Below, piece by piece: positions 35,572 through 45,476 of a DNA stretch of 64,000 bases (position 1 is its first letter; each line of letters starts with the position of its first letter). The stretch lies in contig CM070639.1 in the NCBI GenBank assembly GCA_036346255.1, forward strand, positions 26,752,165 to 26,816,164, given 5' to 3'. The notes below the pieces were generated by a model. The model saw nothing but the letters and a program-made list of their open reading frames with translations. It was not told the origin of the DNA and ran no database searches. The position numbers and the translations under genes were made by a program. This stretch comes from Ampelocalamus luodianensis. Its lineage: Eukaryota > Streptophyta > Magnoliopsida > Poales > Poaceae.

Positions 35572-36324
35572 TTGAGCTATGGTGGCGCCTTTGGTGGGTA
35601 TGCTGCGAGCTTTGGAAGTTGCTCCGAGTTCTTGGAGGTTTTGATCGTCCAGACGTCGGCAACAAGCTGGGCGGTGAATGGACGCGAACCGTGGAGTGAT
35701 TTGTCGCTGACGATACGCGGGAGGAGCGACAAAGCGAGCCAACCTTCGCACGTCTCTATGAGGAAGATCACTTGGTGGAAGGTATCCGAGAGTCGTCGCG
35801 CTTGGCCATGCTGCGTTTACGCAACATCTCGCGCACGGAGCTCCAAGACACCGTCTTCGTTACCACCCAGCTGCGGTGTGGATTTGCCAACACGCTACCC
35901 GTCCACGAAGGAGAGAACAACGCTTCTGATCGTGCACCTCGCACGGTTTGTGGCCGCCAGGAGGAAGCCTTGGAGAGAACCATCACGAGTGGATCATGTC
36001 TATGAAGCCTTGCGAGAGAGTCAAGAGAAGGTCGCCACTCTGCAAAAGATCCTCTACGACCAAGTCCCGAAGAAGAGGAAGACCCGAGGAGGATTACGAA
36101 GAAGATCGGAGGAAGGCCCGATTGAGCCGAAGAAGATGCAGAGCGGAGGAGCAGCGGGCGGTTGCAAGAACGCATGTTCTGCTTGCACGATTCGAGGCAT
36201 CGGATCGGTTTGCCAAGATGCCGCTCACTTAGAGTCTCATACGTCGGGAGGCGTCGCGCGGTTGTGGAGGCTTTCTCGAGTAGTTGGTCTTAGTTCTAGT
36301 TTTGAGCTTAGCGATTTGATTTAG
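35572..36324 (+). pseudogene. Extra frame upstream of gag (ORF0-like)
   Basis: Codon-like sequence fills 35600-36230, although frameshifts split it. One frame gives LARLYEEDHLVEGI-like and LRLRNISRTELQDTVFVTTQ (35750-35870), another gives VYEALRESQEKVATLQKIL (35998-36060, coiled-coil-like), a third EEDYEEDRRKARLSRRRC and TASDRFAKMPLT-stop (36075-36232). Charged, probably alpha-helical, without a domain I recognise. Long-LTR rice Gypsy elements of the RIRE3/RIRE8 type are, as I recall, described with a reading frame upstream of gag; this may be the same. Role unknown. Confidence 0.55.
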
Positions 36325-36550
36325 TGAGTCGCCCTTTAGGCGGTAGTTTTGTGTGCTTAGGTCGTTGTTTTCTTTTGTGTGCAGTATGAGCTGCAAAGGC
36401 CCTTAGGCATTTGTTGCGACCATGCTAAGACCCTAAGTAATAAAGGTATTTCATTTGAGTTTCTTGAGTGTGTTTTGTTGGGTTTAACCTACCTGCTTAG
36501 TTCTCAACTTATCTTGTGCTTGCTACCTTATCTAACCCCGAGCTTCGCGG

Positions 36551-37700
36551 ATGGTTCAAACTCGTCGAGGCTGCGCAAGTGGTTCCGGTACCCGACCAGA
36601 AGCAATGAGCAACGGCCGCGAGGCAGTTCCGCCACAAGCACCCCCAATTGACTTGCAAAACTTTGGAGCTTTCATGGCAGCACAGACTCAGCTGATGAAT
36701 ACTATGATGACTCATATGCAAGCTATGAACAACCAGGCCAACAACAACAACAACAATCAACAGTATGGAGCCCCAGTCGCTCATGGTCACCATGGACCAT
36801 CCAAACTTGCAGAATTTATGAGGACTCGTCCACCAACATTTTCCGGACACGTCTCTCAGTGGAAGCAGACGATTGGCTCAGAGTTATCGAAAGGAAGCTG
36901 CTGATCACCTAGTGCAGCGATCGTGAAAAGGTTCTGTATGCCACTCACCAGATGGAAGGCACCGCTGCTGAATGGTGGGAGAACTTCTGTGACGCCCATG
37001 AGACGCCACAGGATATCACCTGGGAAGAATTTTCTGCAGCATTCCGCGAGTATCACGTACCAGAAGGCATTATCGATCTGAAGAAGGATGAGTTCCGCGC
37101 TCTCAAGCAAGGAGCTATGTCAGTGTCTGACTACCTCAACAAGTTTTCTCAGCTAGCTCTTTATGCAGCGCAAGATGTAGCCACGGACAAGGCTCGCTAG
37201 AGTCGCTTTTTGAAGGGACTAAACACTGGGCTGCAAGTCAGTTTGATCGCCCATACTTTTCCTGATTTTCAAGAGCTGGTCAACAAAGCCTTTGTTTTGG
37301 AGGACAAACGCAAGAGGCGGAGGATAGCAGTAACGCCGGATGGCTCAGCAAGGGAACCATCAATCACAGCAGAGGGCAAGAACAGTGCCAGCACAGTTCA
37401 ACAGGTTTCCACCCCAGACTTCGTTCAGAGCACCTGCACCAACTTCAACACCCCGTCCAGCTGCTCAGAACTTCCGCAACCCTGCACCTGTCAACCCCAA
37501 TTCAGGAAGCAACCAGCAGAGCGCGCAAAGGTCATTACGCTGTCGTCAGCCAGGACATTTTGCCAACCGGTGTCGCAAAGGAACAATCACTCCAGTACGC
37601 TTCAACCTTGGAGCTACTCCATCCAAGACACCAGCACCAGGCATCAATCAAGGAGCGTCACAAGTCGTCGGTCAAGCCGGAGGAGCACCACAGTCCGTGA
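36551..37700 (+). pseudogene. gag: Tekay-type gag
   Basis: Starts MVQTRRGCASGSG at 36551. Gln/Asn-rich NNQANNNNNNQQYG (about residues 55-70), then KLAEFMRTRPPTFSG. A frameshift follows near 36855. The Gag core goes on in 36952-37200: LYATHQMEGTAAEWWENF, ITWEEFSAAFREYHVPEGI, LKKDEFRALKQGAMSVSDYL, FSQLALYAAQDVATDKAR. A TAG at 37198 precedes FLKGLNTGLQVSLI, FPDFQELVNKAFVLEDKR. In the frame from 37340 a knuckle remnant LRCRQPGHFANRC is left, lacking its first Cys because of a small lesion near 37540. Confidence 0.88.
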
Positions 37701-38242
37701 TCAGAGGCCGTGTCAACCACGTCACTCTGGAAGGAGCCCAGGAATCACCGGACGTCGTACTGGGTAAGTTTCTGGTTAACTCAGTACCTGCATCAGTTTT
37801 GTTTGATTCTGGAGCTTCGCATTCGTTTGTTTCTGGAATGTTTGCAACCAAGAATAATTTGGAAGTTATGCAACTTAAGCATACTCTGTTAGTCCAGTCG
37901 CCTGGAGCAGAGCTAAGTACTAGAGTGGGATGTTTAGGAGCTAAGTTACTCATAGTTGGAGTTGAGTTTCTAGCCAACCTAATTGTCCTAGATACCCAAA
38001 CCCTAGATGTCATTCTTGGCATGGATTGGTTATCCAAGCACAAAGCTGTGCTAGATTGTGGCCAAAGAGCCGTAACAGTCGAGGATGCCGAAGGAAACAA
38101 GGTAGAGTTTCTAGCCACCTCAGTTCGTGATGGGCATTTGCTAGTAAACAGCTTGAAGACCCTTTCCTTAGAAGAAGTACCGATGGTCGGTGAATATCGG
38201 ATGTGTTTTCGGAAGAATTACGGGAATGCCACCGGATCGTGA
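37701..38242 (+). pseudogene. pr: Tekay-type aspartic protease
   Basis: Open frame 37340-38242 continues from gag: VNHVTLEGAQESPDVVLGKF, then LFDSGASHSFVSG (catalytic D-S-G at about 37806-37814), TQTLDVILGMDWLSKHKAVLD (38000-38060). This is a normal retropepsin core of chromoviruses. The frame is lost just after MVGEYRM, before the FVIDLVP start of reverse transcriptase. Confidence 0.85.
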
Positions 38243-38880
38243 CATTGAGTTTGTCATCGACCTAGTGCCGAGGACAGACCGATTTCAAAGAGACCTTATC
38301 GGATGCGGTAGATGAGTTGGTGGAGATGAAGAAGCGGATAGAAGAACTTCTTGAGAAAGGTTTCGTGAGACCTAGTTCGCCGCCATGGGGGCGCGTGTTG
38401 TTTGTCAAGAAGAAAGATGGAAGTATGAGGATGTGTATTGATTACCGTTCTCTCAACGAAGTTACTATCAAGAACAAGTACCCACTACCGGATAGATGAT
38501 CCGTTTGATCGGATGAAAGGAGCGGATTATTCTCAAAGATCGACTGCGATCGGGTTACCACCACTAAAGATTTGTCCTAAGGATATACAGAAGACCGCGT
38601 TCTCAACACGGTATGGACATTATGAGTTCTTAGTCATGTCCTTTGGTGCGACTAATGCCCCTGCCTACTTCATGAACATGATGAATAAAGTATTCATGGA
38701 ATATTTGGACAAGTTCATAGTTGTGTTCATTGATGATATTCTAGTGTACTCCAAGTCGGAGGAAGAACACGCAGAGCATTTAAGGATAGTATTGGAAAAA
38801 CTCCAGAGCATCATGTTTGTATGCCAAGTTCGATAAGTGTGATTTTTGGAAGAAGGAAGTTGATTTCCTTGGTCATGTGA
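38243..38880 (+). pseudogene. rt: Tekay-type reverse transcriptase
   Basis: DIEFVIDLVP (38241-38270), VEMKKRIEELLEKGFVRPSS and LFVKKKDGSMRMCIDYRSLN (38317-38460), IDDPFDRMKGADYSQ (38490-38535), KDIQKTAFSTRYGHYEFLVM (38580-38640), SFGATNAPAYFMNMMNKVF, and FIDDILVYSKSEEEHAEHLR with the active site at 38726-38737. Frameshifts at about 38275, 38490, 38835. Several small losses fall at CCTG or CAGC sites (near 38545 and 38560). Confidence 0.88.
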
Positions 38881-39507
38881 TGACAGTAGAGGAGTAGCGA
38901 TTGACCGGTAAAGTTAAAGCGATGCTACATTGGGAGCGACCCAAAGCGTAACTTTCAGTTCGCGATTTCTTGGGAATGGCGAGTTATTACCGCCGTTTCA
39001 TCGAAGGATTCTCATCGATTGCTAAGCCTCTTACGCAATTGTTGAAGAAGGAGAAAAAGTTCACTTGGACTCGGCTGTGAGAAAGTTTTCAAGAGTGAAG
39101 AAGCGTTTGACTTCACCCAGTCTGATTTTGCGGATATTCGCAAGGATTTCGATATCTATTGTGATGCTTAGCGTCAAGGATTAGGATGCGTCGATGGAAG
39201 AAGGAAGAGGCGCCGCTTATGCGTCAAGACGATTGAGACCTCACGAGGAGAATTACCCTACTCATGATGCGGAATTAGTTGCGTAGTGCATGCTTTAAAG
39301 ATTTGGCGTCATTACCTCATCGGTAATCGCTGTGAAGTCTACACGGATCATAAGAGTCTAAAGTATATCTTCACCCAGTCAGATTTGAACATGAGATAGA
39401 GAAGATGGTTAGAACTGATCAAGGATTATAATCTTGGAATCCACTACCATCCCGGAAAAGCCAACGTAGTCGCAGACGCTCTAAGTCGTAAGAGTTACTG
39501 CAATGCT
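38881..39507 (+). pseudogene. rnh: Tekay-type RNase H
   Basis: RT thumb and RNase H sequence in scattered frames: DFLGHVM (38862-38882), FLGMASYYRRFIEGFSSIAK (38969-39028), LLKKEKKFTWT, DIRKDFDIYCDA (39133-39167), LRPHEENYPTHDAEL (39234-39275), YTDHKSLKYIF (39340-39372), LIKDYNLGIHYHPGKANVVA and DALSRKSYC. More than six lesions, the worst part of the element. Confidence 0.8.
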
Positions 39508-40629
39508 TTGGAAGTAAAGGAAAGTTGCCCAGAACTTTATGAAGAATTTCAAAAGCTAAAACTAGAAGTTGTGTCCGAAAGATTTGTAGCCAATTTGGAA
39601 GTACAGTCTACCCTGGAGAAGCAAATTCGTGAAGCACAACCAAAGGATCCTGTGTTGTCAGACATCAAGGTCAAAATGGCGGAAGGGAAATTCAAAGATT
39701 TCACCAAGGATGATCAAGACATACTCTGGATTAATGGTCGTATCTGTGTACCAGATATCGATGGTCTCAGACAGTTAATCCTAAAGGAAGCCCATGACTC
39801 GAAGTATTCGATACACCCTGGAAGTACCAAGATGTACCAGGATGTTAAGACTAAATTTTGGTGGCCAAATTTGAAGCGAGAAGTCGCAGAGTTCGTTGCC
39901 TTGTGCGACACCTATCAGAAAGTAAAGGCAGAACACCAGAGACCAGCAGGTTTGTTGCAACCGCTGAAGATTCCAGAATGGAAGTGGGAAGAGATCGGTA
40001 TGGATTTCATTACCGGTTTACCCAAGACCCAATCGGGTTACGATTCGATCTGGGTAATAGTCGATCGTCTAACCAAGGTCGCCCATTTCTTGCCAGTCAA
40101 AACCACATACTCCGGAGATCGCCTTGCGGAGTTGTACATGGCCAGAATTGTCAGTTTGCACGGTGTGCCCAAGAAGATAGTGTCAGATCGAGGATCTCAG
40201 TTCACCTCTCGTTTTTGGCAAAGTTTGCATGAAGCATTGGGCACCCATCTGAATTTCAGTACCGCGTATCACCCACAGACAGATGGACAGACTGAAAGAG
40301 TTAATCAGATATTGGAGGATATGCTGAGAGCTTGTGCTCTAGCTAATGCTACCCGTTGGGATAAAAGTTTACCCTACGCAGAATTTTCGTACAACAACAG
40401 TTATCAAGCTAGTCTGCAGATGTCACCATTTGAAGCTTTATGCGGCGTGCTGTAGAACCCGTTGGCTGGTCGAGACGGTGAGCGATCGGTGTTCGCCGGA
40501 CATCATTCAAGAAGCAGAAGAGCAAGTGGCTATGATCAGAGAAAGACTAAAGATAGCTCGATCCGAGCGGAAGAGCTATCGCGATAATCGTCGTCGTGAT
40601 CTCGACTTTGAACGAGGATTTCGTTTATC
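39508..40629 (+). pseudogene. int: Tekay-type integrase
   Basis: Open frame of 315 codons to 40455. H-H-C-C zinc site: H96, H103, C133, but residue 136 is Tyr instead of the second Cys (CDTYQKVK). Catalytic core: GMDFITGLP (D166), IVSDRGSQFTS (D227), TDGQTERVNQILEDM (E263), a proper D-D35-E. ATRWDKSLPYAEFSYNNSYQ follows. After CGVL a stop at 40453 and frameshift; the rest (AEEQVAMIRERLKIARSERKSYRDNRRRDLDFE) runs in the next frame to 40629. It inserts element cDNA into chromosomes; this copy is likely impaired by the lost Cys. Confidence 0.9.
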
Positions 40630-41076
40630 TTGGTGACCCGCTCGAGAGGTGTCAAAAGGTTTCATGCCAAAGGGAAGCTTGCCCCTAGGTATGTTGGCCC
40701 ATTCAGGATTTTGGAACGCCGTGGAGAAGTTTCTTATCAGTTGGAGCTGCCGCAGTCGTTAGTAGGAGTACACGATGTCTTTCATGTCTCGCAGTTGAAG
40801 AAGTGTCTTCGTGTGCCAGAAGAGCAAGCCCCGTTGGAATCAATTGACTTGAAGGAGGATCTTACCTACAAGGAGCAGCCAGTCAAGATTTTGGATGTCA
40901 CAGAGCGCCTCACCAGAAGCAAGACTGTTCGTTTTTGCAAGGTTCAATGGAGCAACCACTCAGAAGGAGAAGCAACGTGGGAGCGTGAAGAAGAGGCAAA
41001 GCAGAGTTTCCTAGCCTTTTCTCTAGCTAGCCTGAATCTCGGGGTCGAGATTCCTTTAAGGGGGGGAGGTTTGTAA
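40630..41076 (+). CDS. Tekay-type integrase C-terminus with chromodomain
   Basis: Open frame of 148 codons, downstream end of the polyprotein. GKLAPRYVGPFRILERRGEV (15-34), YQLELPQSLVGVHDVFHVSQ (36-55) and LKKCLRVPEE form the C-terminal integrase module; PVKILDVTERLTRSKTVRFC, KVQWSNHSEGEATWERE (84-120) is the chromodomain, which in chromoviruses steers insertion to marked chromatin. The protein ends IPLRGGGL; the stop TAA at 41074-41076 is formed by the first bases of the 3' LTR. The true start lies upstream in the integrase frame, so this is a fragment of the polyprotein. Confidence 0.85.
   Translation: MVTRSRGVKRFHAKGKLAPRYVGPFRILERRGEVSYQLELPQSLVGVHDVFHVSQLKKCLRVPEEQAPLESIDLKEDLTYKEQPVKILDVTERLTRSKTVRFCKVQWSNHSEGEATWEREEEAKQSFLAFSLASLNLGVEIPLRGGGL
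41058..41070 (+). other. Polypurine tract of Tekay-type element
   Basis: AAGGGGGGGAGG just before the TGTAACATCCC start of the 3' LTR; it also encodes the last residues RGGG. Confidence 0.8.
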
Positions 41077-43928
41077 CATCCCAATTTTCAGAGTTTAAAA
41101 AATCTTTTAATAGTTAGTAGGGAGAAAATTCACCATTTGGATTTTATTTGTTTTTAATTTCAAAAGCTTAATATTGGACTTTACAATCAAAAACATTTAA
41201 TGTGAATAATCCCAACTTGAACAATAGCCAAAACTATTTTATTTGGGTTCTATGTGCTCAGATTTATTTTCTAGATTTTTCTAGAATTTTTCTGAGTTCA
41301 TTTGCTATTTTCTATTGCTTATTTGAATTTCTGGTATTTTCCAAAATAGAAAAACTATTTAAAATCTCAGAAAATCAATCGGGCCGAATTCCTCTCCCTC
41401 GGCCCACCCCTATTCCTAACCCAGCCCACGCGCGCGGCCCAGCTCGCCCGCGTGCGCGCGCTCGCTCTCGTGGCGAGTGGACCCCACCTGTCAGCCTCTC
41501 TGCCTCGCTCACCCTCCGCCGTTCGATCGTAGATGGACGGTTGGATGCGCCCGATCGTTCCGGCAGTCCGAACACTCTCATTGACGGTGCACCGTTCGAT
41601 CGAGGATGGACGGTTGGATCCTTGAGTTCGTTTAGCGGTCACGCCTTTTCGCACGCGCCCGCGTCCGAGCCTCCGCCACTGATTGGTGGGCCCCTCGGGG
41701 CGCACTGTTCATCGTCTTCCTCACGGACTCTAGAGTCCGTGTCCGAGCCGGGTTGTGCCGCCGTGCCGCTCGCGAACTCGTCGCTCCCGGGCACTATTTA
41801 ATGCCGTGACCGCGTCACGAGGATCGCCTCAACCCTAGCCGCCTTTTCCCCAAAACCAGGAACCCTAGAGCGCCGCCTTTTCTTCTGAATCGGAGCTTTT
41901 GCCCTAGCGCCGCCGCTTCGGTTTTTCGACGATTTGGTCGCCGACGTTGAGCTCCAGCCCTCTTCGAGTACCTCTCCGAGTTCGCCACGTCAAGCCCCGT
42001 CTGGTGCGCACCCTATCATCGTCAGGGGAGCTCCGTAGCGTCGCCGCACCATAGAAGTCCCATCTGCCGCGCCGCCAGCTTGCCGCCGCCGTGTTCCGGT
42101 CGCCGCCGATGACCATTGGGTCCCGCGTTTGGCCCTTAAGCTTCGCCTGGTCCTTGCGATCCTGTTGGGTGCGCTCAAAACCCCACCGGAGATTTTTATT
42201 TGAGCCCATTCAAATTTCTAAATTTGTCTAAATTCAAGATCTATTTATCTGAGATTTTTATTTAATTTTTGGAGTTTGTTTTGCCTCTGTTATTTATTTG
42301 TTTTGTTTGTTTTTGTTTAGCTTTTGTAGTAGACGTCGATTCGTCGGAAATTTTGTGGAAGAAGGAGCACCCCAAGATCAAGACCAAGTACATAGACCTT
42401 TTCCAAGGCAAGTCATACCTTTGATCATCTTGAACCCAGTTTTCAAATTACTTTATGTTAAATTATTGCATTCTACTTTAATTATTTATTTAAATGCTTT
42501 GGGCATAGTTATTATCCAAATTGTTATCACACCTTGGCCTTGTATGTCATAATTCTTTGTCACCCTAGATTGTTTATTAGTTGGTAATATTATAGCACCA
42601 ACGTGGGTTGGTTAGATGCGAGTACAATTGCTTAGCCATGCTACGAGTCTCACATCTCACGAATGTTGCAAATATGAACTATGACTAAGTGACTATGGAA
42701 CTTCGTGTAAAACTGTGTGCTATGTGTTGTTACTTCGTGATGGCATGTGTTGCACTAAAACCAACTGGGTGGTAAAGGATTTAGATTGAGGCAAGTGGTG
42801 GAGACTGTGTGACATGGTGGTCTATGTGATGGGAATGATGGTCTTTGTGACTTAGTTAGAAAATGGAAGTCTTGCCTTGGTCAATTAAGGACTTAACTTT
42901 GTGCGCCATTGAACTGAGCCTTACTGTACGACCACATGCCTGGTATGGGACGGGCCTAACTTAGTAAGTTATGGATTCTCGGCATTGATGTTCAGATGGA
43001 TAGGTTAGGCTGTGTGATAGGGTGGAGGTGTGACTACTTGGTGGTTGCATCGCGGGACGATTCGTCTTCCCTGTCCAGCGGTGTGTGTTATACCAATTCT
43101 ATGTGAGCTGGTATAGCGGTTTGTAAGCACACTGGGAATGTCAATGTTTGAGATGAAGTTTCCGAACTGTTTTGTTACGATTGGTGCTTGCTACACTAGT
43201 TGTATCTTGTGGGTAAAGTGTACAACCTCTGCAGAGTGTTAATTAATCTATTCGAATAGCCGCGTCCGCGGTCATGGACATGCTCGGGGATTTCACACGA
43301 CGGGTAGTTTTCATAAAATGTGGGAATGGGAGCTGTGTGACCTCAATCATATGGCTATGTGAAATAATCTGTTTAGCTGCGTGTGTTTGTGGAAACAAAT
43401 GTTAAATTATTATTGTCTATTTGTTTTGAATTATGCTTTCAATCTATTATGGTATTCAATTGCAAATGTTGCTTTTATGCAAAAGAACCACAGAAGCCTT
43501 TTATTTGGAATAAGCCTGCATCTATACATTGCATTCTGTGGTATGATTTGCGAGTACGGTTGTGTACTCACGCTTGTTGTAAAACTTGCGCCCAAACCTA
43601 CTGAAGAGGAGGAGTCACTTTGCTTTCGAGGAGGAGTTGAAGCCCGATCGTTCGTTAAGTCGGATCCCGATCGGTTGCTGTGGTGAATTGGTGGGATCTC
43701 GCTGGAGTTTTCCGTTCATTGTTGCTTTATTTATTGTTAGCCTGCGTGGCTTAATAAGTGTAAACTTCGACCATAAGGTCAAAACCCTTATTTGTTATTC
43801 AAACTAATCGTTTACTTTATTTATCACTTGTGTGGATCGATATTTACCGTGTTAACCTGTGTGCACTAGCGTGATCTGGACTAGTGCAAGATATACGAGG
43901 GTTCCGAATCGTAATGCAGGTCCCGACA
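41072..43928 (+). mobile_element. Tekay-type 3' LTR (with internal deletion)
   Basis: 2857 bp, TGTAACATCCC...GGTCCCGACA. Collinear with the 5' LTR except for a missing 513 bp at 42191/42202, where a 13-bp copy (GAGATTTTTATTT, 42189-42201) of downstream sequence 42251-42263 sits at the joint. Other differences are mainly single-base indels and transitions at CTG/CAG/CG sites. Conserved palindrome at 43248-43259. Confidence 0.9.
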
Positions 43929-44762
43929 GAGGTGAACAGACGCGAGGAGGAAGGGAGGCGTGTGACTGACGGGTGGGCTCCACTGTCAGCCGCAGCCTCA
44001 CCCACACCCGCAAGACCAAAAGAATATCAGTCGTTCGATTAAAAATGATTGGCGATGATAAGATGGACAAAATGCATTCTACTGTATCAATCAATATGGG
44101 TCGTGCGATCTAAATCCGACAGCCAGAGAGAGATCCAACACATTCTTAAGTGAAAAGAAGAGGCACCATAGGATTTAAATCCAACGGTCACAAGGATCTG
44201 GGCTCTATGCGCATGTGATTTTAAAAGATACCGCACATCTTAAATCCAACGGTTAGCATTGACTGCGCACCATTGAGTTCAAATAAAAAAGAAAGGCGCG
44301 GTTGGATCTAAGATCAATGGCGGAGATTAAAGAGGAGTCAGGTATCCCGAACGGCCCAATAGGTATGGTTCGTCCGATTTAGATCCAACGGTGGAGGTTG
44401 AGTGGTGCGTTTGGGCAACCCGAACGGCCCACTAAATCTAGCCCGTTCAATGAGAATCCAACAGCTCACGTTTAATTGGAACTTTCCATAAGAAAAATGG
44501 TCTAGTCCAAAAAGTGAGCGCCGCACGATCAAGATCCTACAGCCAGGATTGAATGAGCCCTACGGGATGGCCCGAACGACACAAAGGATCTGGCACGTTG
44601 GTTTGGAAATCAACGGCCACAATTGAAGATACGTTTAGGATCTGGGATCAAGGTCGGATGCCGTTGGATGACGATTCGACGGTGGAGATTGCTTCGCGTA
44701 CGTGGATAGTCCACGCGGCTTCGCAAATCTCATCCGTTCGCTTGGAGATCGACGGCTCACGT
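43929..44762 (-). mobile_element. Gypsy LTR D, second part
   Basis: Continuation of LTR D after the Tekay-type insertion; GC-richer middle section with many AATCCAACGGC motifs. It ends at 44762, where D' begins with TGTGGAGACCCCGG. The TGTAAC start of LTR D is not in the window. Confidence 0.65.
44100..44762. repeat. Motif AATCCAACGGC recurring every ~70 bp
   Basis: About ten diverged copies near 44106, 44171, 44240, 44307, 44381, 44452, 44529, 44606, 44670 and 44746 (spacing 64-77 bp), partly alternating with CCCGAACGGCCCA (44349, 44418, 44568). Single copies of the same motif occur in the related LTRs at 61750-61880. Confidence 0.65.
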
Positions 44763-45253
44763 TGTGGAGACCCCGGGATATTGGAAATATGCTTAATTAA
44801 AATTATACTGTAGCACAATTCTTAATTAAGGAACAGTGCTGCTCCTTTATTAAAGATCATGCTAGAGGCATAATTTTAATAAGTAACAAATCCAATATTC
44901 AGGTTTCCCGGATATATGTCTTACAATGGTTCCCAGGATCAGTGACCATTGCACATATATCCTTAAGCAACATTGCATCATACACATACAAGTCATACAT
45001 TTACATAATTAAACATAAGTTTACAATTCGGTTGAATACTACAATATCAAGTGACTTGGTCACTACAAAGGACTGACAGCGGAAGCAAAATAAACGACAA
45101 AACCACCGATGGACCCATCCACCCGCAGGCGATTGCGTGGAGGAAAGAAATAGCTTTACTCGTTAGCATCACCCTGATCGGCACTAACGGGCACTTCATA
45201 TAAATAACCATCCTCACCTGCAACAATAGGTTATAGCACCTTGAGTACGGAAG
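44763..45253 (-). mobile_element. Gypsy LTR D', first part
   Basis: TGTGGAGACCCCGGGATATTGG; very close to LTR D 28759-29240. Cut at 45253 by element E, whose GGAAG target copy is 45249-45253; continues at 58344. Confidence 0.8.
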
Positions 45254-45410
45254 TGTAATACTCCGTTCAATCCTAAGAATTATAATTGAATCTCAACCAT
45301 TTTATTAGGATTTAAAATGAAATTTCAGAATTTCTGTAAAAGGGTGATTAAATCTTGGGCCAAAGGCCCATAGCCTTGGCCCATTAGGGGCAGTCTATAA
45401 CCCTAGATGT

Positions 45411-45476
45411 ACTGTAGCACCCCGTGCTACAGTGCCGCCGCCATGCTACAGTACCTCCGGTGCTACAGTGCACACC
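45411..45476 (+). repeat. GTGCTACAGT hairpin cluster in E LTR
   Basis: ACTGTAGCAC (45411-45420) pairs with GTGCTACAGT (45424-45433) across CCC, a 10-bp perfect stem; ATGCTACAGT and GTGCTACAGT follow within 45 bp. The same cluster is in the 3' LTR at 56336-56400. Confidence 0.85.

Larger units (their letters stand above)
32025..43928 (+). mobile_element. Tekay-type chromovirus (Ty3/Gypsy), complete but mutated
   Basis: An 11.9-kb element: 5' LTR 32025-35349, primer site 35354-35365, extra upstream frame, gag, protease, reverse transcriptase, RNase H, integrase, chromodomain, polypurine tract, 3' LTR 41072-43928. Flanks are GTGGT (32020-32024) and GAGGT (43929-43933), a target duplication with one difference. 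The domain order and C-terminal chromodomain place it among chromoviruses; the long LTRs and gag suggest the Tekay (Del) lineage. Frameshifts break every gene but integrase and chromodomain. Confidence 0.9.

Noticed and set aside
35572..36324. Host gene of 250 codons
   Set aside because: It lies between primer site and gag of an LTR element and needs frameshifts to read well; treated as an upstream frame of the element.
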